From Patiria miniata (Eukaryota; Echinodermata; Asteroidea; Valvatida; Asterinidae), in assembly GCF_015706575.1 (NCBI RefSeq), contig NW_024037050.1, positions 6,944,001-7,008,000 on the forward strand: 64,000 nt of DNA, written 5' to 3'. Below are positions 47,073 through 57,708 of this stretch, one piece after another. The position numbers and the translations under genes are program-made. The notes under the pieces were generated by a model. It was not told the DNA's origin and searched no databases. It was given only the letters and a program-made list of their open reading frames with translations. The stretch's first letter is position 1; every line of letters starts with the position of its first letter.

Positions 47073-48886
47073 AGCTGTTTCGGTGTACACACCGAAACAG
47101 CTCTTGTTTTCGTTAAGAATTTTTTTTTTTTTTTTTTTTTTTTCTTTCTTATTTTTCCACTTTTCTCCATAGGTTTTGTACACGTTTTTCTTCTGCCAGT
47201 CCACTTTGGCACTTTCGTAAACCCGATCGACATGAGACTTGGTACATACTTAGACCACCACCCTCAGATGTGTCTAGAAGAAATTTGTGATCGTGACGTC
47301 ATCAGGTGTCGGGTTACGTCACATTAAAGATGCATTTTTCCCCATTTGTTTTGTACACGTTTTAAAACACTCCACTTTGGGCACTGTCGTAAATCTGATG
47401 GTCTTCAGACTTAATTCATACTTAGACCACCACCCACAGATGGTCCTAAACGAAATTCATGATTGTGACGTCATCAGGTGTCAGGTTACGTCACATTAAA
47501 GATACATTTTTCCCCATTGGGTTTGTACACGTTTTAAAAATCTCCATTTCGGCACTTTCGTAAATCTGATCGACGTTACACTTGATACACACTTACACCA
47601 CCACCCACAGATGGTTCTTGAAGAAATTCGTGATCGGGACGTCATCAGGTGTCACGTTACTTCACATTAAAGATGCACATTTTCCCCTAGGTTTTGTACA
47701 CGTTTTAAAACACTCCAGTTTGGCATCTTCGTAAATCTGATCGACTTTAAACTTAATTCATACTTAGACCACCACCCATAGATGGTCCTAGACGAAATTC
47801 GTGACCGTGACTTCATCAGATGTCAGATTACGTCACATTAAAGATACATTTTCCCCATAGTGTTAATGTACACATTTTAAAACGCTCCATTTCGGCACTT
47901 TCGTACATCCGATCAACGTTACACTTAGTACACACTTAGACCATCACCCACAGATGGTCCTAGAAGAAATTCATGATCGTGACGTAATCAGGTGTCACGT
48001 TACTTTACATTAAAGATGCACATTTGCCCCTCTGGTTTTGTACATGTTTTAAAACGCTCCACTTTGGCACTTCCGTAAACTCGATCGATCTTATACTTGG
48101 TCCACACTTAGACCACTACTCATAGATGGTCATAGAAGAAAGTCGTCATCGTGACGTCATCAGGTTTCAGGTTACGTTACATTAAAGATGCATTTTCCCC
48201 ATAGGGTTTGTACACGTTTTAAAACACTCTACTTTGGCACTTTCGTAAATGCGATCCATGTTAGACTTGGAACACACTTACATGTAGACTACCACCCACA
48301 GATGGTCTTAGAAGAAAGTCGTCATCGTGGCATCATGAGGTGTCAGGTTACATCACATTAAAGATGCATTGTTTCCTTATTGGTTTTGTACACATTTTTC
48401 TTCGAACTGATACACTTTTTCACTTCCATACATGTTTGTCAGATTGACTTTACACTTGTCAGACACTGGTAAGACCAGCAGCCTAAGGTGGTCCCCAGTG
48501 AGTTCATAACGATGACGTCATCATGTGTCACGTGACGTGACATTAAATGAGCATTTCTTCAAATCGCTATAACTTCGAAAGTACAAGTCCAATTGGATTA
48601 AAACTTGGTATGCACATTCACAGGGATGGTTTATATATGAAAATTGAAGTGACGTCATCATCAAATGTCATATGACGTCCCTTAAAGGGGCATATTATTC
48701 TTTTATAGGTCTATATCTACAGAACTATAATGTTCGATTTGGTTCTAACTTGACATGTACATGTATGTATTATAATGTGCTGTTATATAGATGACATTTA
48801 CAGTGACGTCACTGATTGTTCGTCATGTGCACAGAGTATTTCAAATATCCGAAACAGCTTGGGTTTGTCCACAAACACATTTCTAG
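47073..48886 (+). mobile_element. Type I cluster member with its own 5' palindrome
   Basis: The 5' palindrome (14-bp arms AGCTGTTTCGGTGT/ACACCGAAACAGCT) is at 47073-47102, then CTTGTTTTCGTTAAGA, a T run and about nine monomers. It ends CCGAAACAGCT, hairpin (one arm base changed) and CTAG at 48883-48886. It is the clearest complete copy, about 1.8 kb. Confidence 0.7.
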
Positions 48887-49617
48887 TTTCTTCTTCTTCT
48901 TCTTCATTTTATTCCACTTAAAATGCCATTGACTTTGTGCACGTCTTTTCTGGCCCCCACTTTTGGCATTAATCTTTATCATACATCATTCAAAGTTAGC
49001 ATAAGCATAGTCCCTATAGCAAAGATGTGTCCAGAAGCTTGACTTCATGGTGACGTCATCGACTAATTTATTATAGACTTTTGAATATTTAATTTTTCCC
49101 ATAGACTTTGTACACAGAAATTAAAAAAACATTGTCGATTTTCAAAGGGCATTTTTGACTCTTTGCCAGGAATTCATTTACACCAATCTTTGTCCAAGCA
49201 AAGACCCTAATTTAAACAACATTGTGTAATGATGACGTCATGATGACGTCATCCGGTGTTTATTTATAGGCAATTAAATTGTGACACTTTTAATATTAAA
49301 AAATGCATAAGAAATCAACCGTACGCGTCCGCAGCATTCTGTTGCCGGCAAGTGGTAGAATAGGTTGAGGTCTTTATTTCATTTATTGTGCGTGAAATCA
49401 CGTGACCCTTGCTTCCGGTCGAAAAAGGCCAAAACCGGAAGTGGCTTATTATTTAAAAATGGTAATAGATATGAATTTGCTTTTAAAGGTGTTAGTCTTT
49501 TGGCTAAAAGTTTTCTTTAAATCATCTACCAATGACGTCATGCAATCTTCGAGCGCCCTCTAGCGACAGGTTGAAAATTAGCAAAAATGTATTTTGAATA
49601 GATGTCTGTGGCGAAGT
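48887..49617 (+). mobile_element. Cluster member fragment
   Basis: It starts with a TTC microsatellite and repeats the 39560-40290 body up to GATGTCTGTGGCGAAG, where it meets the inverted segment. Confidence 0.5.
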
Positions 49618-51600
49618 TGCCCTCTGAAAATTGACATTTTTTTTTAAATTTCTGTGTACAAAGTCTATGGGAAAAATTAAATATTCAAAATTCTATAATA
49701 AATCACATGATGACGTCAGCATGACGAAAAGTTTCAGCGCACATCTTCAGATGGTGGTCTAAGTGTGTGCCAGGTTTGAAGTCGATCGGATTTGAAAAAA
49801 GCCAAAAGTGACTTGTAGAACGAAAACACGTGTTATCCTATGAGAAAAAAGTCTGAAAAACAAAAGAGAAAAAAAAAATAACAGAAACAAGAGCTGTTTC
49901 GGTGTGTACACCGAAACAGCTAAAAAAAAAGGAAAACAATTTTTTTAAACGAAAACAAGAGCTGTTCCCAATTGAAATTTGGAACAGCTAACTAGAGATC
50001 TATGTCTGTTTGCAACAAAACATAGGGCTTTTCCGCATTATGATTTTTTTAATCAATAATATGCCCTGAATATGCATGAACATAACATCTGTCAAAGTTA
50101 GCCGAAAATCGGCTAAAACGGTCACTGTGGACAGGATTTGACCTCGGCAATACGATGTATGTGCGTGTGTACAAGGTCTTTGCTTGGACAAAGAGTGATC
50201 TAAATAAATTACTGGCAAAGAGTCGAAAGGCACTTTGAAAATCGACAAATATTTTTAAATTTTTTGATGACGTCATCGTGACGTCACTTCGAACTTTGCA
50301 TACTAGTATGATTAACTACCTACCCACCAAGTTTCATGACAATTGGACCTTTCCTTATATGAGTTTTGAAAAATCGCATTTTGATGACGTCATGATGACG
50401 TCACACATTTTTCAAGTTTTGTGCGAATAGCTATTACATAACAGACCAAATGCAAAAAAGAATTTTGCATTTTGCATGTTGCGTTCGGGAAATATGGCTA
50501 AAAGGTCCAAAAAAATAAATATTCATATAAAATCTCAGGATTACGTCATCATGACGTCACCTCATTTTTAATCTATAACACATCCTGGTATAGCCACATA
50601 CCAAGTTTCAACCCAATCGGATTTACATTTCTGTAGATATAAGACTTCATAATATGAACGTAAATTTTCAAAAATCATTTAAAAAAAATTAGGTGATGAC
50701 GTCATCGTGACGTCATAGTCTTGGCATAGTTTTTGTATGAGGGTCTTCCTTGGCTGTAACTTTGATGACGATTCCAGATCGCCAAGTTATAAAAATGGTG
50801 GCTTGAAAACGTGTACAAAGTCAATGGGTTAAAAACCCAACAGCAGAAAAACTGCACCTTTAAATACGTGATTTGCCTTTAAACTGAAACATTTTTATAA
50901 AATATTACTTGCTATTCTAACTCTTGGGAATATTTTCAATCAAATGACAGGCGTAAAAAAATACGATTTCTTTTTCCTTCTCATAGTAATTCTCAGCCGA
51001 AGTTCAGAACTACTCAGTAAGATATATCAGTGTTGTATAGGGAAAGACTTGTGGAGAAAGCTGTGTACAAAGTCTATGAGAAAAATTAATTATTCATAAA
51101 TCCATAATAAATCACTTGATGACGTCACCATGACGTCACTCTTCGGGACACATCTTGGCTATAGGGACTATGCTTATGCACTTTCAATGATATCTGACAA
51201 AGATTAATGCCAAAAGTGCTATAATACGTCCCTTTCTATGCGCATGCATGAGCATAAAATCTGTCAAAGTTAGCCGAAAATCGCCTAAAACGGTCACTGT
51301 GGACAGGATTTGACCTCAGCAACACGTGCGCTGCAGGCTGACTGACATACGATGTATGTGCCTATGTACAACGTACGTGCATGTACATGTACATTGTGGA
51401 CGTCCTGTCCTGTGCATGTTTTGAAGCAGAGGTATTGTCAACATGAAGTTTTAAGCGTGCGCCGGGTATGTTCGAGTTCGCTTATCGCCTCGAAACTTTG
51501 AAATGTTTTAGACCTACCCTTCAATCGACAATTAAAGTAAAAACAAATATAAAAACTGCCATGGTTGATTTTTCAGGAATTTTCAAATGAAAAAGAGTCT
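49618..51600 (-). mobile_element. Inverted segment of the cluster
   Basis: All landmarks here run on the minus strand: 5' palindromes of type I (49892-49921) and type II (49960-49989), a type III 3' end with CTAG (49992-49995), CRE-rich monomers, the ACCGTTTTAGCC hairpin (about 50101-50127 and 51270-51296). The plus-strand body resumes at about 51601. This looks like an inversion of about 2 kb or an insertion in reverse orientation. Confidence 0.6.
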
Positions 51601-52371
51601 TTTTAGATAAATGGTAATAGATATGAACTTGCTTTCAACGGTGTTAGTCTCTTGGCTGATAGTATTCTTCAAACCATCTACCGATGACGTCATGCAATCT
51701 TCGAGCGCCCTCTAGCGACAGGTTGAACATTTTCAAAAAAGGTATTTTGAATAGATGTCTGTGGCGAAGTTTGTCGGAATCGCCTAAATATTGGTGTATA
51801 TGATGACCTTGACCTACTTAAGACGTGTGCGAAGTTTAAGGTGTATGACGTCATCAGACCGGAAGTTATAATGAAAAGACCCTTTTTCCTTAGAAAATTC
51901 CTGAAATCTCAACCATGGCAGTTTTTATATTAGTTTTTACTTTAATTGTCTATTTAAGGGTAGGTCTAAAACAGCAAATAAGCAAATAAGGCAATAAGCA
52001 AACTCGGACATGCCCTGTGCACGCTTCAAACTTCAGGTTGACAAAACCTCTGCTTTGAAACATGCACAGGACGTCCATGTACATGCACGTACGTTGTACA
52101 TATCGTATGTCAGTCAGCCCGCGCACAGCGCACGTGTTGCTTAGGTCATATCCTGTCCACAGTGACCGTTTTAGCCGATTTCCGGCTAACTTTGACAGAT
52201 TTTATGTTCATGCATAGTCAGGGACGTATTATTGATAAAAACAAATCATAATGCGGAAAAGCCCTATCTTCTGTTGCAAACAGACATAGATCTCTACTTA
52301 TATGTCTATGGGTCCAACAGATAATCAATATTGGGAACAGCTCTGTGGTTGTTCACAACCACAATTTCTAG
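51601..52371 (+). mobile_element. Cluster members ending in a decayed type III end and a type II end
   Basis: The body with GAGCGCCCTCTAGCGACAGG runs into GCGGAAAAGCC and its hairpin with CTAC instead of CTAG (about 52253-52298). Soon after comes TTGGGAACAGCT, hairpin TGTGGTTGT/ACAACCACA and CTAG (52368-52371). Confidence 0.55.
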
Positions 52372-54844
52372 TTGTTTTTTTTTCCACTTTTCCCCATAGG
52401 TTTTGTACACGTTTTAATTCTACAAGCCACTTTGGCAATTATTTTAAATCCGATCAACTTTAAACTCAGTATAGTTATTAACCATCATCTGAGGATGTAT
52501 GCCGAAACTTTTCGTCATGCTGACGTTATCACGTGATCTATTATAGAATTTTGAATATTTAATTTTTCCCATAGACTTTGTACACAGAAATTTAAAAAAA
52601 AATGTCAATTTTCAGAGGGCATTTTCAACTCTTTGCCAGTAATTCATTTACACCAATCTTTGTCCAAGCAAAGACCCTAATTCAAACAACATTGTGTAAT
52701 GATGACGTCATGATGACGTCATCCGATGTTTATTTATAGGCAATTAAATTGTGACACTTTTTATATCTAAAAATGTATAAGAAATCAACCGTACGCGTCC
52801 GCAGCATTCTGTTGCCGGCAAGTGGTAGAGTAGGTTGAGGTCTTTATTTCATTCAGTGTGCGTGAAATCACGTGACCCTTGCTTCCGGTCGAAAAAGGCC
52901 AAAACCGGAAGTGGCTTATTATTTGAAAGTGGTAATAGATATGAACTTGCTTTCAACGGTGTTAGTCTCTTGGCTGAGAGTATTCTTTAAATCATCTACC
53001 GATGACGTCATGCAATCTTCGAGCGCCCTCTAGCGACAGGTTGAAAATTTTCAAAAATGTATTTTGAATAGATGTCTGTGGCGAAGTTTGTCGGAATCGC
53101 CTAAATATTGGTGTATATGATGACCTTGACCCACTTAAGACGTGTGCGAAGTTTAAGGTGTATGACGTCATCAGACCGGAAGACCCGTTAAAAGGACCTT
53201 TCCTTTTTCAAAAATTGCTAACAAATCAATTCGTACAGATATAATTGAATTGCCCAATAAATGATAGCGTAAACATTTGCCTCAACAGTGCCAAGTTTTC
53301 AGCTTGTCAAATTGTTCACACAGTTGACGCGGCGTCGGCAAAAAAATACCCTTGCGCAAGTTGCGGCAGAGAAAGTAAAAAATGCCGTCTCAACCAATGC
53401 AAGCCGCAAGTGTGTGCGTGTATACATTGACCAGATTCGGCATCGCCCGCTTCCCATACACCACACACGCACGTGGTCGTGAGGGAGCGGACCGACCAAG
53501 AGGGTGACCGTTTTAGCCGAATTTCGGCTAAATTTGGCAGAATTTTTCGTACAAACCAAATTTGACAGAAAATTTGACAGAATGGATTTTTTTTGGCAGA
53601 TTTCTGACAGAATCATCAAAAATGGTTATTTTCACAAGTACATAGCAAATGTGTGTATTGATAGACTCAATTTTTACAGCCTTATAACTATTGAACTATT
53701 TGAACGATTGATCTCAAATTTGGTAGGTATACATAAAGGCAAGTGTTATAGATGAAAATTGATATGTCAAGGTCACGTGACCTTCACTTCTGGTTTTACC
53801 GGAAGTGGTAATTTTAGCCCCCTATATCATATTTCATGAACTATTTATCTGATTAGGTTGAAACTTCACATTAATACAAAGCTATATTGACAGATAATCA
53901 TATTGCATTATTATTACTGCGCACTTAATTATTGTCATGTTATGACGTCATGAATAATTAATGAGGCAATACTTACAGTCCTATAACTATAGAATCATTT
54001 GACCGATTGATCTCAAACCTGGCAGTTATACAGACTGGGAAGTGTTACAGATAAAAATTGGTATGTCCGGGTCATGTGACCTCTACTTCCGGTGTCACCG
54101 GAAGTGTTAATGTAAGACCCAAATTAGCATATATAATGAATTAGAAATTTGATTGGCTTGCCACCTTATATTAGTATTAAGCAACATTAAAGGATAAATA
54201 TGTAGCATTATTATTAATGGGCAGTTAAATGTTTTCATGTTATGACGTCATGAATATTAAATGAGGCAATCTTTTCAGTCCTATGACTATAGAACCATTG
54301 GACCGATTGATCTCAAACCTGGCAGGTATACAGACTGGGAAGTGTTACAGATAAATATTGGTATGTCTGGGTCATGTGACTTCTACTTCCGGTGTTACCG
54401 GAACTGTTAATTTAAGACCCTAATTATCATATCTAATGAATTAGAAATTTAATTGGGTTGACACCTTATATTAGTATTAAGCAACATTAAAGGATAAATA
54501 TGTAGCATTATTATTAATGGACAGTTTAATGTTTTCATGTTATGAAGACATGAATATTTAATGAGGCAATCTTTATAGTCCTTTAACTTTAAAACTATTC
54601 GACCGGTTGATCTCAAACTTGGTAAATATATACACAGGGCAGTGTTATCAATGAAAATGTATATGTCAAGGTCATGTGACCATTACTTCCGGTCTTTACT
54701 GGAAGAGCAATTATTTAAGATAATAATTTTAATTTTGAAAGTTAGAGATTTTAGAAAATCTTTACATTATTTTCTACTATCTAACAGACAATCAAAAACA
54801 AGTTGGGAACAGCTCTGTGGTTGTTCAGTTACAACCAGATCTAG
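52372..54844 (+). mobile_element. Terminal cluster member, type II 3' end
   Basis: It has a T run and CCCCATAGGTTTTGTACACG, then the GAGCGCCCTCTAGCGACAGG body, a second ACCGTTTTAGCC hairpin (53505-53535) with AATTTGACAGAAT repeats, and the 300-bp repeats. It ends with TTGGGAACAGCT, a looser hairpin and CTAG next to (TTA)n. Confidence 0.6.
53685..54745 (+). repeat. 300-bp tandem repeat with ETS- and E-box-like palindromes
   Basis: GATCTCAAA recurs at about 53709, 54010, 54310 and 54610. Each unit has a GTCANGTGACC core and an ACTTCCGG...CCGGAAGT inverted pair around a short loop. Three and a half copies, diverged by about 10-20 percent by eye. Confidence 0.75.
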
Positions 54845-57545
54845 TTATTATTATTATTATTATTATTTATTTAGCCATTCTCACAATATTATAAAGAACA
54901 GCAAGGAACAGCAAAAGTACAAGTACTGTGGTCCGAGGACCTGCTGCACCGTTAAAACAAGCTAAAATAGATTTAAAAAAAATTAAAAACCATTAAAAAA
55001 GCATATTATTACATAAAAGCAAGTACATCATATATACATATATAAACAAGCACTAAAACGTTCCATAAGAAAGACACTGACAGAAAAAAAACCCAATGAA
55101 TTTAAACATGAACCCAAAAATTGAGGGAGATTACCGAGATAAAAAAACACAAAATATGACTAAAACGGGGACGGATGATTAAAAGGCAAAAATACAAAAC
55201 AATGAATGAATTAAAACAAAAAAATATCTTAGGTGACTTAAGCGGGGAAAGATTACGCGGACAAAAATTACCATGATCAAAAGAATGCTGAAGGATGATG
55301 ACAGAAAAACAAATGACAGAATGAAAGAAAACAACACTGAATTTAGACGTAAAAACCAAAACTTTTACGAAAGAGAAAAAAAACCCGGCTAGAGTTGAGA
55401 AAAGTGCTTAAATAAAGACTTATGATGGAAAAAACCAATGAATTAAAACTCACAAAAAACAAAAAAATTTCAGAGAATATAGGAATTATATATTAAAAAA
55501 ACTGCATATTATATAAAAAAAAAACACATTAAAAAGACTGGAGCGAGGAAGATGACTACAATTCACTCAGAAGAGCAAACAAAATCTTTCAGGCTTCTTA
55601 ACCAAGAATTCAGCGAAGTTGTCACAAAATCAATACGAAGCTGTTTAGGCAATTCATCCCAGAGTCTAGGAAATGCATGAATGGGAGAGCAGTGTGAACG
55701 TTGAGTTCTAGAGACGAGATGTATAAACCTGACGTCATCAGTATGTCTACAGTTAACCTTAATGTGTCTAGAAACTGCCTCACTGATCACCTGGTTATAA
55801 AGGGACTTTGCCATAAACGAAATCAATAAATACTTCCTGCGGGATTGCAGTGTTTGCCAGTTAAGTTTTGTTAACCTGTCCTGATACGACATTTCCATCC
55901 TTTGCTGCTTCAGGATTATACGCGATGCTCTTCTCTGAACTCGCTCCAAGTCGTCAATTAGGTTTTGAGTGTGAAGGTTCCACACTGGCAGACCGTACTC
56001 TAAAAGTGGCAGAACCAGCGACTTGTACAAGCAAAGGAGAGCACGCGTAGAGATACCCCTGGACATACTCGATAATAAGCCTAGCATCTTGTTGGCACGG
56101 GATGTAATATAACGGATATGACTAGACCAAGTGAGTTGGCTGTTTAACATAACTCCAAGATACTTGACTTCTTTAACAATTTCAAGAGATACAGAATTCA
56201 ATTTATATGTTGGCTGAATGGGATTTCGTTTACCGGTAAATCTAACCACTTTGCTCTTAACTGGATTCAATCTCATCTTATTCTCTACACACCACTGAGA
56301 CATAATGTCCAAGTCCATTTGCAGAAGGTCCTGATCAGAAGTGTCAAATATTGACCGGTAAATTACAGTGTCATCGGCAAACAGTACACACGATGATTTT
56401 AGGCAAGGCGGCAAGTCATTGATGAACATGTTAAACAGTAGGGGTCCGAGAACACTTCCTTGTGGCACTCCAGACGATGCTGTTGACCAGACTGAGTAGT
56501 GTCCACGGTACACGACCCGCTGTTGGCGTTCACGAATGAAAGACCGGATCCAGAACCACACGTCCTCAGTGACATTGTAGAGAGATGACAGTTTGCAGAG
56601 TAAGACACCATGGGGCATGATGTCGAACGCTTTTGAAAAGTCAAGGAAAATTGCGTCAATCACGGGGGGTGATCGTTGATCCAAAATACCAAGCCATTCA
56701 CCGGTGATATTGAGGAGCTGTGTAACACAGGATTTACCCTTTGTAAATCCGTGCTGCACGGACGACAGAAGACAGTTATTGTCGAGGTGATAACGGATCG
56801 CATCAGCTATGATCCTTTCCATCACTTTACTAGCTATCGATGTCAAGGCCACAGGGCGATAATTGGATGTGGTTGATCGATCACCTGACTTGAATACAGG
56901 TGAAATGTTCCCAAATTTCCATGAGTCGGGTAGTTTGCATTGATGTAGAGACGTTTGAAAAATGCGCCGAAGAACTGGGGAAATAACACTGGCCGTCTTT
57001 CTCAGAAGTGTAGGTGTTAACTCGTCAGGCCCCGGTGACTTTTGCTCGTTCAAGTCGGACAATAATCGATAGACGTCGCATTCGCGTATTTCGATGGTGC
57101 CGAGAGATGGTATTGGAAGATCACATTCAGCAGGCTCCAATGGTAATTCGGCAGACGGAGTGAAAACTGACTGAAAATATGTTGCAAACTCCTGAGCAAT
57201 GTCTGATGGTTTGTTGATGATACGGTCATTATCGATGAGGACGGGAGGAGCAAGGCTGCGTTTACGGCTACGGACGTACGCAAAAAAACGTTTTCTGTTG
57301 TCTGGTAGTCCAAACAAACTATTAACATAGTCCCAGTAAGAGTCATTAATTGCTTTCTTGAGTGTGTTGCGGGCCCGTTTGTACTCAGCCCAGTGTGAGA
57401 TGCAGTTCCGAGTCGAGTGGCTGGCCCGCCTGAACAAACGGTGCTTTTTGTTAATGAGGCGTTTTATGTCCTGTGTAATCCACGGTTTACTTTGTCTTGA
57501 GCGTTTTGAAACACGCGGAACTGCGTCCCTCGAAGGTGACGTCAC
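54845..57545 (-). mobile_element. Jockey/CR1-group LINE, 5'-truncated, with (TAA)n tail
   Basis: The element runs from a (TAA)n tail (seen as TTA on plus, 54845-54870) through an AT-rich 3' UTR and the RT frame to an abrupt 5' edge at about 57535-57545. The endonuclease part of ORF2 is missing, as usual for incomplete reverse transcription. Its tail is split by the Helitron-like cluster, with a short piece left at 37113-37122. Confidence 0.8.
55563..57545 (-). CDS. LINE ORF2 fragment: reverse transcriptase
   Basis: 660 residues open without interruption. The reverse transcriptase core (about residues 165-430) shows KSPGPDELTPTLLRK, SPVFKSGDRSTTSNYRPVAL, FLDFSKAFDIMPHGVL with the motif A aspartate, SGVPQGSVLGPLLFNMFIND and the catalytic FADD of motif C, followed by KYLGVMLNSQLTW and the C-terminal region. 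Order and wording fit the Jockey/CR1/L2 group; I cannot fix the clade. The apparent first codon is GTG at the truncation edge, not a real start. An intact frame of this length suggests a fairly young insertion. Confidence 0.9.
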   Translation of the reverse strand: MTSPSRDAVPRVSKRSRQSKPWITQDIKRLINKKHRLFRRASHSTRNCISHWAEYKRARNTLKKAINDSYWDYVNSLFGLPDNRKRFFAYVRSRKRSLAPPVLIDNDRIINKPSDIAQEFATYFQSVFTPSAELPLEPAECDLPIPSLGTIEIRECDVYRLLSDLNEQKSPGPDELTPTLLRKTASVISPVLRRIFQTSLHQCKLPDSWKFGNISPVFKSGDRSTTSNYRPVALTSIASKVMERIIADAIRYHLDNNCLLSSVQHGFTKGKSCVTQLLNITGEWLGILDQRSPPVIDAIFLDFSKAFDIMPHGVLLCKLSSLYNVTEDVWFWIRSFIRERQQRVVYRGHYSVWSTASSGVPQGSVLGPLLFNMFINDLPPCLKSSCVLFADDTVIYRSIFDTSDQDLLQMDLDIMSQWCVENKMRLNPVKSKVVRFTGKRNPIQPTYKLNSVSLEIVKEVKYLGVMLNSQLTWSSHIRYITSRANKMLGLLSSMSRGISTRALLCLYKSLVLPLLEYGLPVWNLHTQNLIDDLERVQRRASRIILKQQRMEMSYQDRLTKLNWQTLQSRRKYLLISFMAKSLYNQVISEAVSRHIKVNCRHTDDVRFIHLVSRTQRSHCSPIHAFPRLWDELPKQLRIDFVTTSLNSWLRSLKDFVCSSE

Positions 57546-57708
57546 TTTCTAAAATTCGCTACTGCTACTTCCCTTTTTTTGGGGGGGGGGCGGATTGTTT
57601 TGTTTGGGGGGGGGGGCAAAACAAAATATTGGGAGGCTACAGCCCCTTGACCACCCCCCCCCCCCCGTAGAACCGCGCCTGCCTAACATAAGTCAAGCAA
57701 TAATTAAC

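Larger units (their letters stand above)
37123..54844 (+). mobile_element. Nested Helitron2/Helentron-like non-autonomous cluster, 17.7 kb
   Basis: The outer ends match: the 5' palindrome with arm AGCTGTTCCCAAT (37123-37152) and 3' subterminal TTGGGAACAGCT (54804-54815) followed by a hairpin and CTAG (54841-54844). TT lies on both outer sides. Inside are at least seven further hairpin-plus-CTAG 3' ends, many followed at once by the T-rich start of another copy. Rolling-circle Helitrons end in a hairpin then CTRR, and Helitron2/Helentron types carry an inverted repeat pairing the 5' end with a 3' subterminal site. No Rep/helicase or other protein frame is seen, so all copies look non-autonomous. 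The family name is inference from end structure. Confidence 0.65.

Noticed and set aside
37533-53180. CRE arrays as a host enhancer cluster
   Set aside because: Sites are bound to repeat monomers inside mobile elements; no host gene start is nearby. A regulatory role is possible but not supported here.
53245-53482. Cys-rich frame (CASCGRESKKCRLNQCKPQ)
   Set aside because: Short, inside the repeat cluster, overlapping frames on both strands and no known domain spacing.
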